A DNA stretch of 64,000 nt, taken from the NCBI GenBank assembly GCA_025331435.1, contig JAIWNI010000057.1:62001-126000 (forward strand). Direction: 5' to 3'. Source of the DNA: Choanephora cucurbitarum. Its lineage: Eukaryota > Mucoromycota > Mucoromycetes > Mucorales > Choanephoraceae. This document shows, piece after piece, positions 45,275-57,575 of the stretch. The notes under the pieces were generated by a model that was given only the letters and a program-made list of their open reading frames with translations, made no database searches and was not told the origin of the DNA. Within the stretch, counting starts at the first letter, position 1; every line of letters starts with the position of its first letter. A program made the translations under genes and the position numbers.

Positions 45275-46937
45275 ATGCTGAATATAGCCAAAGAAACCGC
45301 CATCATCTTCAACGATGAATATATCAAATATCAGCCATTAATAAGCACTATTGAAGCACGTTTAGAGAAAGATATCGAGCTACTTCAGTACAATCGAGAC
45401 GATCGTCAAGATGCACTCGACTATGCTCATGACAAAGGTAAGTCGGTGCGCCTTTTAGAAAACAACCGTACTGATATCATCTGTTAGTCAGTGTGTTTCG
45501 AATGCTAAAAGATACCGAATTCTCGGAAGACGAAACAGTCAGACGTATGTTGGATACAATAGAATGGAGAAAAGAAAAGCAGGTAGCACGTATGACCTAT
45601 CAGTCAGTGACGCCCGAATTCTTTGGCCACGGGTTTGCTTTCTTTCATAAACAAGATAAACTTGGCAGGCCGGTTGCAGTGATTCAGATGCGTCATTTCC
45701 CTACCTTTCAGGACAAGACAAAGAATCTATCGGATTTTATGATCCCTTTTGCTACGCTTGTGCTTGAAATAGCCCGTCAAATTACTCGAGATATCACCCG
45801 AGAAAATGAAGCTCAATCGAATTCGCCTGTTCTTGTATCTCAGATAGCGATTGTATTGGATATTGCTAAGGCACCCTTTGTGCCAGTGGATTCCAGTCTG
45901 ATGTATTCCCTAAAGGAGATTGTCAATGCTCGATTCCCTGGATTTGTAGGATCTGTTTATATCATGAACTTTGGCTGGATGTATCAGGGCATTTGGCAAG
46001 TGGCCAAGTTAGTCTTGAGTGAACAAGCCAAGGCTCGAGTCAGTTTTACTACAGCACAAGAAATGAAGCAAGTGATTGAGATAGAAGATCTCTTGAAAGG
46101 TAAAAGAAAAAAAAAGCAAGCAGTACACATATATCTAATGCATTGAACTCTACAGTCTTGGGTGGTTTGGATAACTATGAATGGAGTTTTGAATCAGATG
46201 AGATATTGAATCGATATGCTACAGATAAACGATTTGAAGTTATCCCTAGATTATCTCGAAGTTCATCTATTTCTTCTGTCTCTTCTGCCAATAGCATATT
46301 CTATGATGCACCCAGTATACCAGAATATGAGAGCCCATACTATTCAACTGTTCCTAGTCTGTATGGTACACCAGGCACACTAACACCAATTCATGCTCAC
46401 CGCCCTCAACTCGCTCTTGTGTCCTCACCACGATACTTTTTAAATGGATTTCATCTGGGCGAATCCTTTTTGACTTCCTTCTTTCGATCTCCTCAAGATC
46501 ATAGACATATGCTTGACAGTCAAGAACTCACCCATCGCCTAAATGAATTAGCGATATTATCACCACCATCACCTAGTGTCATTCATTTCCCTCATATGTT
46601 ACCCACAGATCATCCTCAGAGTATCTATTTAACTTCTCCTGTCAGACATCAATTGGTGCGTGCAGAACAAAAATTGATGCGATTGTCTCGAAAGCTATTT
46701 CATCTCTCATTTGCCTATAAAGGCGCTATCTACTGGATCCTGATGTACATACTTTTAAGAGGGCCTGTAGAGCATTCACTCAAGAAGACTATCACCAGAC
46801 TATTTTCTTCTCTTAACCAACAACAGATTACCTACACAACCATTGGCGCCACAGCCACGATGGCAGCTGCCTTTAGTACATCTCTCTCTCAATCACTTCA
46901 CCAAACGCATCCCTCATCTAAGAAACCTCGATTTTAA
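45275..46937 (+). CDS. CRAL-TRIO (Sec14-like) lipid-binding domain protein
   Basis: Putative phosphoinositide/lipid-transfer protein, about 518 aa. Three exons: 45275-45437, 45488-46099 and 46156-46937. The N-terminal CRAL-TRIO-N helices include RRMLDTIEWRKEKQV. The lipid-binding lobe follows with FHKQDKLGRPVAVIQMRHFP, VLDIAKAPFVPVDSSLMYSL, NARFPGFVGSVYIMNFGWMY and FTTAQEMKQVIEIEDLL, then LGGLDNYEW, as in the Sec14 fold. The second half is Ser/Pro-rich, then has a hydrophobic segment (YKGAIYWILMYILL) suggesting membrane attachment and a basic C-terminus. The stop codon overlaps the stop of the convergent Hfi1 gene by four bases. Confidence 0.82.
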
Positions 46938-48206
46938 TAATAACTATAGTAATCATCGTCATCATCATCACTCATATCATCCAAATTATCCACTAATTCT
47001 TCTTCATCACTATCTTGTAATAATGCTGTCAACTTCTCTGCGTTCAATGGTTTTTCTACTAGCACATAGGGCGTAATACGATAACTAAAGGCTAAATCTT
47101 TCAATGTAATGCTTGTTTCTTCCTTTTGTTGTTGTTCTTCTTTTTCTTCCTTCTTTGGCATTTGAACGCCAATACATCGATTGGTTCTTCTTTTACAGAT
47201 AGCACTTGTGATAGAAGATTTAATATAATTCTAAAGACAATCACTTATTCATATCATGTATATATAAAAGAAGCGTCTGCACCTATCCTTACCTCTGCTG
47301 CAAATAACATCACATTGACTACATCTTCACCTACACCGCCTAATAATCCATTCTCAAGTGCTATACTGGTCATTCGAGCATGTAATGTCTCTGGTGTTGG
47401 TAATTCCTTTAGATCAATACATAAGGGTGCCATTAGACCTTTTGAATATTCTTGACTATATTCTTTTTAAAATGCACATGTGTCAGTGATAAGCCAAGTA
47501 TATATCATGAATATCTATCACTTTACGAGGAGGTAGTTGATTTAGTGCAACAGGTAAAATAGGCGGTCGACTGACACGCGTACCCAGCAATTGATCTACA
47601 TAAGGCCTTAATTTGTTCTTTTCACCAGACTAGACTAAAGATGAGTTTATGGCTCTATGATCTAACTCTTCTCTTACTTGCCTTGACTAATGTCTTGAGT
47701 CGTTCTCGATCTGCTTTACTGAGTGACATGACATCTGATTTTAACTTTTGTTTCCTTGGATCCTGTTCAAATTCGTCCACTATGCCTTCCTTGCCTCTTT
47801 TTCGTTTGGCCCAGCCTACTAATCTATGCTTGGAAGGTGGTGGTGTATTTGCTTGGGCATTATGCACTGTACTTAAAATAAACGCATTATGAAGATGAGC
47901 TTTTTGCAAAGAAAGTGTTATTAGTCCAATTTATTCAATATGCTCTGTCTACACAATACCATGTTGTCTATTAAGGTAGAGATTAGCATAAAAGTCAAAT
48001 TCTTGTCGATTCAGCTTGCCCATGACAAAGTCTCTAAGGGCATCCCAATAGAGAGGACCATTTTCACCTAGAGCATCAGCCAACTGTTGTTTTAATGCCA
48101 ACACATCTTGTCGTCCATTGGCTGTTGGGTGAGCGAAATGACTTTTGTGGTTCACAGGTGGTTTTGTGTGGAATGAAGTAGTATCGTCTTTATTTAACAC
48201 AGTCAT
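46934..48206 (-). CDS. HFI1: SAGA complex subunit Hfi1/Ada1 (TADA1-like)
   Basis: Structural subunit of the SAGA histone acetyltransferase coactivator. Several exons; start ATG at 48206 (MTVLNKDDTTSF). N-terminal signature: LKQQLADALGENGPLYWDAL and then GKLNRQEFDFYANLYL, matching the Ada1 motif of TADA1. A basic central part follows (VGWAKRKRGKEG), then the histone-fold region with LHARMTSIALENGLLGG and EDVVNVMLFAAEV, as in the TADA1 LEGRMIVTAYEHGL / AVSAVVYAVE segment. The tail is strongly acidic (ELVDNLDDMSDDDDDDYYS). A GA dinucleotide tract (about 48223-48241) lies in the leader. The stop TAA (46936-46934) overlaps the stop of the CRAL-TRIO gene. Confidence 0.87.
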
Positions 48207-48675
48207 CTTATAATTACTAAAGAGAGAGAGAGAGAGAGAGAAAATAAAAGGTTTCAAACTCATCAGGTTTAACTCGAAGTTATGCAAAAAAAAAATAGAT
48301 AGGTAATATACAAGTGAAGGTCATGTGATCTGTATAGAAGTTTATCTTTTTGTCATTAAACAAAGAGAGGTGGTACTTATTTCAGTTGACTTTACTTGGT
48401 AAACCTCTCCCTTCTTCTTATTTCTGGTCCATGTTGTCACATAAAGTACATGTTTAAGGCAAAGAGTTATAGCCTTCAGATATACAAAAGAAAGTAAGAA
48501 AAGGAACTACCCTTGAGGAACTTGAAAAAATCAGACCATAAAAAATAGACATACACATCTTTCCCGCTTCTCTTTCCATATACATACATAAACTGACAAC
48601 TTTACAAATCCAACGCTTGTGGTTTTTTTTCTCGATTGTTTATTGTCAATGTTTATATATATAACGATTTTTTTT
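48207..48675. other. Intergenic between Hfi1 and COX6 genes
   Basis: About 470 bases holding the Hfi1 promoter and COX6 3' end, both minus strand. It includes a GA tract at the Hfi1 side. No further feature was seen. Confidence 0.45.
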
Positions 48676-49163
48676 TTACTGACTCAATTCTTCCTTGGTC
48701 ATGATACCCAATTCCTTTCTGATGGGTTCCAATTCAGCAAGGTAATCCTTGTATTGCTTTTCATTTTCAACCTTGGCTTCCAAACCTTCAAAGACACGGA
48801 CGGCAGTAGCAAAGTCGTTGACACGGCGAGAGGCCTTGAGGGCAGCTTCAATGACAGAAGGAGCAGGGACAAGATCGTAAGCAAAGGCGTTGTTCAAACC
48901 ACGTTGAAGTTCGAAGAGATCTTCAACACCATCAAAGAACTTGACGTAACGTTCAGTGAATGATTCGAAACTTTCATCTTCATGACCAGCAGAGTAGAAA
49001 CGCTTACCCATAGCTATACATTAGAAAAAAAAATTTTTTAGTGTCATCTCGATAAATAGAATAGGCATGTTTGCTTCGTACCCATGGCCATAGGACGAAC
49101 AGCAGGAGCAGCTGAACGAACAGCAACACGAGAGATAGAACCAGTGAAAGCAGCACGAAGCAT
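48676..49163 (-). CDS. COX6: Cytochrome c oxidase subunit VIa-type Cox6 (mammalian COX5A)
   Basis: Nuclear-encoded subunit of respiratory complex IV, inner mitochondrial membrane, matrix side. Two exons: 49163-49082 and 49013-48676, about 139 aa. The N-terminus (MLRAAFTGSISRVAVRSAAP) is an arginine-rich mitochondrial presequence. The mature part is typical COX5A: FTERYVKFFDGVEDLFELQR, GLNNAFAYDLVPAPSVIEAA, LKASRRVNDFATAVRVFEGL, and the C-terminal EPIRKELGIMTKEEL. Codon use is biased, like the ribosomal genes, fitting high expression. It starts only 138 bases downstream of the Dicer stop on the same strand. Confidence 0.95.
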
Positions 49164-49301
49164 ATTTATATATATAAAAAAAAAGGTTTGAGTGGGGAGG
49201 GAAGAAGGAGGAGTTTTTAAATAAATAAAAGATTAGAAGACAAAAAAACAATTCATAGAAAATTAAACAGGGATGCGGAGAAAGTCACGTGATTTATTGA
49301 T

Positions 49302-52300
49302 TTAATCTTCTACTTCTTCCTCGTCGTGTTGTTTGCGCGTATCTTCCATCAATCCTCGTTTGACCATAGAAATTCTGCAGTTACAGACAGATTCCAATAG
49401 ACCAGGCTCATCTTTTAATCTTTCCATTGCCTTTGTCGCTGCATGTCGACGAGCTGTCTTGATATTCCAATCAGAGCCACACGCTAATGGTTTATCATGC
49501 AAAAAGATGACACATTTCTGACTATCAGGGCCAGTGCCACCTGTACAATGATTTCTACAGAACCAATGTCAATATTACTTTTTTTTTCATTGTTCTGATC
49601 TATACCTCAACATAAACCCATCACAGCCAAATCGCTGTAAATCAGTCAAGAATTTCCTTAGAGGATGCACTCGAATCAATTCAGGTGTCACATGGTTATC
49701 AAGAATAGGCAAAAACCATTTAGCAAACAAATCCTCTACAGGCTCCAGTCGGAAACCAGCATCGACAAAGGTAGCCCCTAGCATACTTTCAACCACATCA
49801 GATAATACTTTGGGCGTATTGAAATCAACCCAGTATTCACCTATCGCTTCTCCCTTCTCTTTCACTTCATCCACTTCCCCTACAAACTGCTCAATCGCAC
49901 GAATCAGACGACCCGAGTAATGGATAATATGCTTGTAGAGGCCCACTTCAATACAGACAATACCCAATATATGGTTATTGACACACGAGTCCTTGAGGTC
50001 TGTAATGATACCAGGATCTGCATCGGGATATTTTGAAAACAGATAGCGAATGACCAAGAAATCCAAGATAGCATCACCCAAGAATTCCAGACGTTGGTAA
50101 CAAGGTACAGTTGAATTAGGTAAACTAGCATGTGTCAGGGCTTCTACTACCAACAAGGGCTGTTTGAATTCACGCCCTGTCACTCGATAGAGTTCAGGCA
50201 GATCAATCTTTCTCAATTCAGATGCCTGAGCTCGAGGGGGTAGTGTCTTACGTGTGTTCTCAAAGGCAGGCTGGAAATCACTCCAGGTCTTGATCTCATC
50301 AAATGGAATCTGTAGTTGGATAGCCGCATGGAGACCTCCCTCAAGTCCGTTTGAAAGATAGGCAGCACCTAACGAGGCTTCGACTATATCGGCCAAGGTC
50401 TTGTCGGATAACCTGTGGTAATTGAGACCTTCAATTGTTTCTGCATTATCTGCAGGACTCTTGAAATGAGGTGGACGCCAATAACGACGGTTGAAGGCTC
50501 TACTGGTAATGTAACGATAGAACTTGAGACGCTTGGCAGATCGATAGAGTGCTCGATTACAGATGACACGAATACGTAAATGGTGAAGCTCACCTTCATT
50601 ACTGAAAGGGAAGTTGATGTAAAGACGAATGGTAGCAATAAACTTAAGCAAAGAATCTAGAGTAGAGTGGTTAGAGATGAATAAAAGATACATTGGTCTA
50701 TTTCCCTATACCTCCTAATGTTTCAAGACGTTCATAGTTCATTTCCATACTAGCAGAAGGTGTGGTATAGGCTTCAAGGATTTCAGCATCATGAATAGGT
50801 AGATCATAACGAGCAACTGATTGTCGACATAGCAATAAGGAATCAATGCGAGTCATGATAGAGGGTATCATACAAGTGGCCTGATAGACACTGGCACTCA
50901 TGAAAAATCGTTGACAGAGAGATGGTGCGCTATAGTTCTGAACAGGACCCTTTTCTTTGGCGGGCACAATGTATCCTGGATATAGGAAATTCATCACTTT
51001 CTTTAGACGTTTGACTTGAAGTAGAGGTTGATCGTCTTCTATCTGCTCCACATGCTTCTTTTGAAGATAATAATCCTTGAATGTCTCGAATCCAGCCTGT
51101 CGCATGGCTGAACCTTCAGGTGTTTGACTGGATGGTGTCATATCGGTAACCTTGGTTACAAAGTACCGGCGCATGTTGTCAGATCCATCAATTACAATGG
51201 TATCTGTCGCATCTCCATCTAGCACAAAGGGCTCTACCTTGGATTCAGTGATTCGGTCCACCTCTTTCCAATCCACCATTTCTTTCAGTTGGTCTGCTGA
51301 GAGTGACTCAAACGGGCTATCTTCACAGCCTCGGACGAGTGGCACGACATAGTAAGGTACGTCAATGGCGGGACATTCAAATTCTTTGTTAATCAGAGCC
51401 AACATCAACTTGAGCATATAGTTGGATAGATGCAGTACTGTCTCTCGATCCAGGCTGATTTCGATCTCTAGGTTTCTAACCTTGACCATGAAGGGTATAC
51501 TTTGATGGAACAGTTTGAGATCAGGGAATTCAGGGAATGGCTTTTTAGAGATGAGACAGAGGCGACGGTAGGGTATGCCTTCAAGTTTATTGTCCGGCAG
51601 TTGTACTTCAAGAATAGTAAACCAGCAAGAGAAAGGACCTTCACCTAACTCTTCTTCTTTTTCCTCTTCTTCATTTTCTTCATGTTCATGATGACCATTA
51701 GGCACTAATTGATCCAAAGCATCATTTTTCTGTGATTCGTTTGAAGTACCATTAGGCAATGCTTGGTTCAGAGAACCATTCTGCACCACAGGCACGGATA
51801 CCTCTTCTGTCATTGTCGGGGTAGGCTCTGGCTCTGTCACAGTCAAGTCCTTTGCACTACCATCTTCTCTCTTAGCGGATCCATCCGAGTTGTACACTTG
51901 ATCAGTAATTCTGACAGTAGTCGAATTGACCTGAGCTTGTAACAGATCTGGATTATCTTCAACGTCCACAATTTCTTCTTCGTCTTCTTCGGTTTCACGT
52001 TCCCAGAATTTGGGTGTTCTCTTTTCGTACATACCATGACGACGACGACTACCAATAATATAACCATTCTCATCAAACTGAGGTGCCATCTCACCCAGAA
52101 TCTCTCGGCGATAGTTGTAAGGCATCAGGTGAGTATCCAATGCGTCCAAGGTACGGAGTTGTTCACATGCTTGTAGAGAAACAAGTGCCTTTGCCGTTGT
52201 CTTGGAACGAACCACAGGCGATGTCAATTCTTGAATAGCTGCATTGCTGGGTAACGTTAGCTTACAGATGAATCCTTCTCCTGTAGTAGATATTTCATAA

Positions 52301-54416
52301 ATAGGTTTCAAGACACAGAAACTATCGGATGGTAAAGAACCACAGTATTTATGTAACAGAGATACAGCGTTCTGTTTGGTGATAGTAGCACCTGTTTCAG
52401 GAACGATAATCGAATATTCGAGATAGTCTTCATCATCTGAATCCTCATCATCACTCGAATCCAAGTCTAGTTCAGTGCCAGTAAAGAACTTGTTGGCCAC
52501 ATTACGCTCTTCAGGCATGAGCTGACAGAACTGCTTCATTCCTGCTTCAAGCACTCGAAAATCCTGAAAGTTACTATGTTGCGTCACATTCTGTGATTCT
52601 ACAAACACAACATATTTTGAATCCTTCTTACGTGCACGGCCTCTGGATTGAATATAGGCAATCAAGGTATGGAAAAAGTCAAATCGGATGACAACATTAC
52701 AAGGTTGGATATCTAGACCTTCTTCAGCTACATTGGTGGCAATCAACAGATTGAGCTCGCCTGTTCTGAACTTTTCGATTGTCTTGTTTTGGTCTCTAAA
52801 GGTCATCTGAATATCACCTTCATCTGTTGTACCATGACCAATCAGGATGCTGCTTCTCACTTTATTGAGATCATCCAGAGCCTCAATCAGCTTTTGAATG
52901 GCTACAGCTGTGTGTCTTCGCTCCACAAACACAATACCGCAAAAGTCAGGTGTACCGTTTACAAAGATTTTGAGGATGTTGATCAACAGTTGAACTTTGT
53001 TGGTAAACAGGTTTGTATTTGTCAGATCAGGATTGCGCTCAAAAGGCACGGTGTCGATGTATTCATGCGTCTCTTTTAACATCAAATCTTCTAGCATCAA
53101 CGCTTGTCGATCCAAGTTTTGAGTGGCATGAGACATTTTGCGTTCAAGGTCAGTCAGCATGATTTTCCACATTAGATCAGAGCACCATGGTCCTAACGAG
53201 CGCAAAATGTCTGAGGTCACAATGAAACAACGCCTGTAGCGAGGGATGCTGCCTAACTTGAGGCGTACTTGAGTAGCTAAGGGTGTCTCATCATAGTTGC
53301 GAGGAGATTCATATTCTACAGTAAATTCTTTGCCTTTGTTGATACTCTGATTTAGCACTTCTAAATTCTTGGCTGTATACACTCGAGCATCTAAATTTTT
53401 CTCTAATTGACTAATAGATGAAATGAATGTCTTTGCACTTTGTGTGTATCTATAGTTTACTTACACTACACTAGATTCCACACTTGAACGAGAGTGCATA
53501 GGTGAAGCAGTCATACCAAAGATCTTGGGTCGCTTATCTATCGGACAACGATCGTAGAATTCTCGCATAATTAAATTAAAGGGGTGTCTTTTGGTAGCAT
53601 GGTGACACTCATCAAACACAATCAAGTGCACCTAACAAAAATAAAAGGGACTTGTTTAGAGACAACAATAGATAGAAGCTCAAGTTCTAAATCTCACCCT
53701 CTCTAGGCTGAGATAACCGTGACGAAGGGTATCCAAGAAGATCTGAGCTGTCATGACGCAAACATCATTTTCTTCAAAGATCTGAGCCCAACGCTTTTCT
53801 GACCAAGTATCCACTTCCATTTCACCACACATTTGTTCGAGATTGACATCACAGTTGGCTTTGATTACATTAGCCTGTTGAAATACTAAAGGTACACGCT
53901 CCACTAAAAAGAAAGCCAATTTGGTCTACATTATGTATCAACATAAAAGCCTACACAACTTCAATATGGTCTACAATTTTTTACCTCACGTCGCGTTAAA
54001 CGAGCTTCTCTTTCCTGCAATACCATGGATTTAATCAGCATGACAGAAATCAATGTTTTACCAGCACCTGTATCTAGTACAACAATGATATTTTCCTCTA
54101 ATGCTCTTTGGTATAATTCAAATTGATACTCTCGAGGATTCAACAAAGCCTCGCCCAGTCTGGCTTCTGCTAACTGATCTGCTATAGCCTCGTCCAGATC
54201 GAACTCCAGGTCTAATTTCTCTTTGTCTTCCAACTCGATTTGACCTGCATCTTTTGCTTTGTCATCGATATGGGCGTCTAAGAATTCAGGATCTAAATAT
54301 TTGGTCAATCGGGACGGATCGCCTTCGTTCATGCGGTTCTCGATGTGTTCCAAAGGTACGTAACGGACTGAAGGATCCACATAATCGTTTAGATTCCCTT
54401 CATTAATGAAAGGCAT
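49302..54416 (-). CDS. Dicer-like ribonuclease III (RNA silencing)
   Basis: Cuts dsRNA into small RNAs for silencing. Six exons: 54416-53985, 53925-53698, 53631-53465, 53410-50712, 50656-49606 and 49554-49302, about 1,609 aa. In order: an N-terminal acidic extension; DEAD-type helicase with LDTGAGKTLISVML, FDECHHATKR and GMTASP; helicase C with ATNVAEEGLDIQ and YIQSRGRARK; dimerisation domain (AVSLLHKYCGSLP, KALVSLQACEQL); an acidic low-complexity insert (about 51640-52000); a diverged PAZ-like region; RNase IIIa ERLETLG|DSLLKF, restored by splicing, with DIVEASLGAAYL; RNase IIIb QRLEFLGDAILDFLV with DVVESMLGATFVDAG; and a C-terminal dsRBD (TARRHAATKAMERL). All catalytic Glu/Asp residues are present, so it should be active. 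Its tight spacing with COX6 leaves little room for separate regulation. Confidence 0.97.
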
Positions 54417-54740
54417 GACTATAGTAGTAGATTCGTAAGGGAAAAAAAATGATAAAAAGAAAAAAAAAAAGAAATTTTTAACAGGCACATTTTCTTTATT
54501 CCTTTTTGCATAATTTTATTTTTATTATTGAGTTTATAAATCAAGCTATGAACTCTGAAGGAATACAGTTGTTCTTCTTTACTAGCAAAGAACAATAGAA
54601 GCACCTCAATTTCTCTTAAGTATACTTTCAAGACAAACTCCCCCTTTTAGATAATACGTGGCATGAATCCTTATAAAAAAAAACATTTATAATGTCATAA
54701 AAATACAAAGCTTCCAAACTAGAAAATGTGCTTCTTTGGT

Positions 54741-55010
54741 TTATTGCTTTCTACGAGGAACCTCAACGACAAGATGATCGCCTTTAGTGTACATTTGACT
54801 GATGATAGCTTGACGCTTGACAACATCTAATTCTCGCTTGGCCTTTTCGATAAAAAATTCGATTTTTTCGGGTGAAGTTTCGTTCATGTTGGCACGGAAG
54901 GCGTCTCTTGAACGACGAAGGGTATAGTCTCTGAAGTTGTATGCAGCAAACTTCTTTCCATAACGGATAAAGTCACGGTACAATGAGAGAACTTGTTGTG
55001 AAGAAGCCAT
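54741..55010 (-). CDS. ISD11: LYR-motif protein Isd11 (LYRM4), Fe-S cluster assembly
   Basis: Mitochondrial matrix partner that stabilises the cysteine desulfurase Nfs1 together with acyl carrier protein. 89 aa, single exon, the usual family length. It shows the LYR motif in VLSLYRDFIRYGKKFAAYNF followed by the conserved RDYTLRRSRDAFRAN and KAKRELDVVKRQAIISQMY. The start is ATG at 55010 (MASSQQ). It is upstream of Dicer on the same strand, 324 bases apart. Confidence 0.94.
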   Translation of the reverse strand: MASSQQVLSLYRDFIRYGKKFAAYNFRDYTLRRSRDAFRANMNETSPEKIEFFIEKAKRELDVVKRQAIISQMYTKGDHLVVEVPRRKQ

Positions 55011-55914
55011 ATTAATCAAGTGAAAAAGAAAGAAAGTTTAAAATTGAATTTTGCTACGAATCTTTTTTTCTTTTTACCAATCAAAACCTAAAGTCACACA
55101 GTTGAGCCTGAACTCTTCTGGTCCCCGATGTTTATCCGAGATCAATTATTGCTCTTCAGGAAGGAGGAAAAGAAGCTAATCCATTACTTGGAGACTTCAA
55201 ATGCTCTTGAAACCCTCTCAGTTTGTCTGTCATACAGAGGGAGATATAAAGTGAATTTTCGAGTAAGTGCATGGGCTGTATTCTTACCTGGTTAGAAGAG
55301 CTGATACGCACTCTTTAAACATTATAGTTTGTTGAGTAGAAGATATCCATTGATATAAACCTTTTCTTTTTTTTTGTTCATAGCAAAGACTATAGGTTGC
55401 AATATTAGCTTGCATTGAATTCATACTATGCATCTATATGTGACAGAGTGAATGCATCAATGATGTATATACATGACTCTTGAGTTGCTCGGATTATCAT
55501 ATAGCTTCTTTGTTTGTACAGAAGCAATAAGGTTTTTCTTTTCAAAGAAATACCAGCAATACAGCACATTTTGAGCTTCTCTCTCTTTTCCTTAAAGGTT
55601 AATTGGAGCAAAATTTCTTTAATTCTTTCTTATGAAGCCTTTTTTAACCTACTTATGACTGATGGTTAGAATATAATTGCTATTCCTATCAATGATCAAA
55701 AGACAATGGGTTACGTGCATTAGATGCTTCGAGATTCTGAAGTAGCTGAAAATATTAATAAAGAAACTTGATAGCTCAGGCACATTATTTTCTAAGCCAT
55801 GTTGCTGTAGAATAATAGACTGTGGAATTAGTCTCTTTTTTTATTAGCTTTGTGATAATAGTGAGCAATAGATACAATCAAAGCTGGCATATAATAAAAA
55901 GAAAGAAGAGATCG
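55011..55914. other. Intergenic region before repeat copy B
   Basis: About 900 AT-rich bases holding the Isd11 promoter (GA-rich tract at about 55021-55035). A 61-codon minus frame (55426-55611) lacks motifs. No gene was recognised. Confidence 0.5.
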
Positions 55915-57575
55915 CTCTCTTATCATCATATATTTTGGGCTGATTCAACAAGGGCGCATATGCGACTTTTTTCAGTCTGTCAACATATTCTATGAAAATG
56001 GATGTAGAAACATGTTTTTGTTCTTCGTTTGGGTTATATCTGACTAGATAGATGGTGTAGCATGTTTCTAAGATTATATGATGAGATGTCTAGCTTGACA
56101 GAGAGCTTAGGTAAGCCTTGAGAGTGATACCTTGGAAATGACAGGCAAGCAGACAGACAGACAGACAGCAGTAGCAGAAAATGACCGGCTTCTTTCTTTC
56201 TTTCTCGAAATAAAATGAACCCAATTCAGCGAGACGCGTATGTATGAGAGTAAAGCAGCCCAAGAGATAATGGACCGAGAAACAAGCGATAGAGAAGCAG
56301 TTTTTTTCTCTTTGAAAGTTGGCTTGTAATAGGTTGTTTATGTTTTTTTGGACTTGACTTCGTGATCTAAACCGCGTACCAGATAGAGCAAGAGAGTAGC
56401 AGTAGTAGATGAATCGGGTTCGAGTAATAAGATGATAAAATAACAAAAAAGTAGAGATAAAGAAAGTACTAAAAAGTACTGATACAATCACAAAATTTTA
56501 CAAAGTATAGACTAGGCACCATTCAGACGCATCCGCTGAATGAATGAAGTGCTGAATGTGAGCTACATGGAGCTCCATTTCATTTTCATTGAGTTCGATA
56601 CTGTGAGATATCCCTTAAAGACACACTTCAAGCCAAAGTATATTCAGCTAGCGCGTCAAAGAGACATCAATCAGACAGTAAAGAAGAATATAACACGCCC
56701 TTCAGACACGCACGCACAAGCACGCATATCTTTTCACTTATTGTACATCACCAATATTAAAAAAGAAGTAGTACTTAGCTTTTGGTTTGCCTTCACCTTG
56801 CTTTGACCATGTCTTGAGAAGAGAGAATGATATGAAGTAAAAAGAAAAAAGAGGAACGAAAAAGAAAAAAGACCAAGCGTGTATTTATCAACATCAAGGA
56901 GGTAGAGTCAGTTGATCATGGCTCAACCAATCAGAAAAATCATCCCAAGTGACAAAACCTTCAGGATCCTTTGTTCACCAATTCTGCCAAAAAGCCACCC
57001 ATAGACATCCTATACACACTCACTCATACGCCAGCTATCTGTATAGGCTCATATACTCCCTTCCTCTCCAATTTGATTTCTGACAGCTAAAGTTATCAGT
57101 GTAGCCTATATGTTGCATGAAAATACAACCATAGTACAAACAGAATACAGTAGAGCTAAACCCAGCTAGACAAGCTTGAGGCTAATTTCTCAGGTCTGCA
57201 CAAAGATCCAGCCATACAACTTGTTTGTTTGTGACTCTGACTGAGGTGTCTGACCAGCGTCTATGTCAGGACTATGGGACAACAAACGAAAGCAAGTTGT
57301 AAAAGAAGACTGTCAAGCACACAATAAAAGAAAAAGAAAAGGAAAGAATTGTAGAGTATGGCAAGTCAGGATGTAACTATAGGGACGATCAAAAGGTCTC
57401 ATGAGCAAAGGACAGAGACATCCACGTATAGCTCGAGTAAGAGCTGTGTAGCAGTAGAATAGCCAAGTAGAACAGAACCGATTTGAGATAATTAGAGATG
57501 GAATAGTCATAGACAGAATTCCCGCGTCAAGAATACTTGACAGTTATTTTTATGTGATGAGGTTGGACGCACTTG
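55915..57575 (-). repeat. Dispersed repeat copy B (about 1.66 kb), inverted relative to copy A
   Basis: Reverse complement of 2866-4745 with shared blocks in the same order. It is shorter because the 11-bp minisatellite and the GAAA tract are not expanded. Near-identity is highest over about 56410-56745, matching copy A 3770-4140; there I counted four differences in about 210 bases of the 56540-56750 segment. Over 56890-57100 identity is roughly 90%. Frames conserved between copies (for example 56540-56806 and 3751-3993) have equal silent and replacement changes, so coding is not supported. Confidence 0.75.

Noticed and set aside
56090..56491. 133-codon minus frame matching 4042-4539
   Set aside because: Part of repeat copy B; similarity reflects DNA duplication and the frame diverges where copy A has the GAAA tract.
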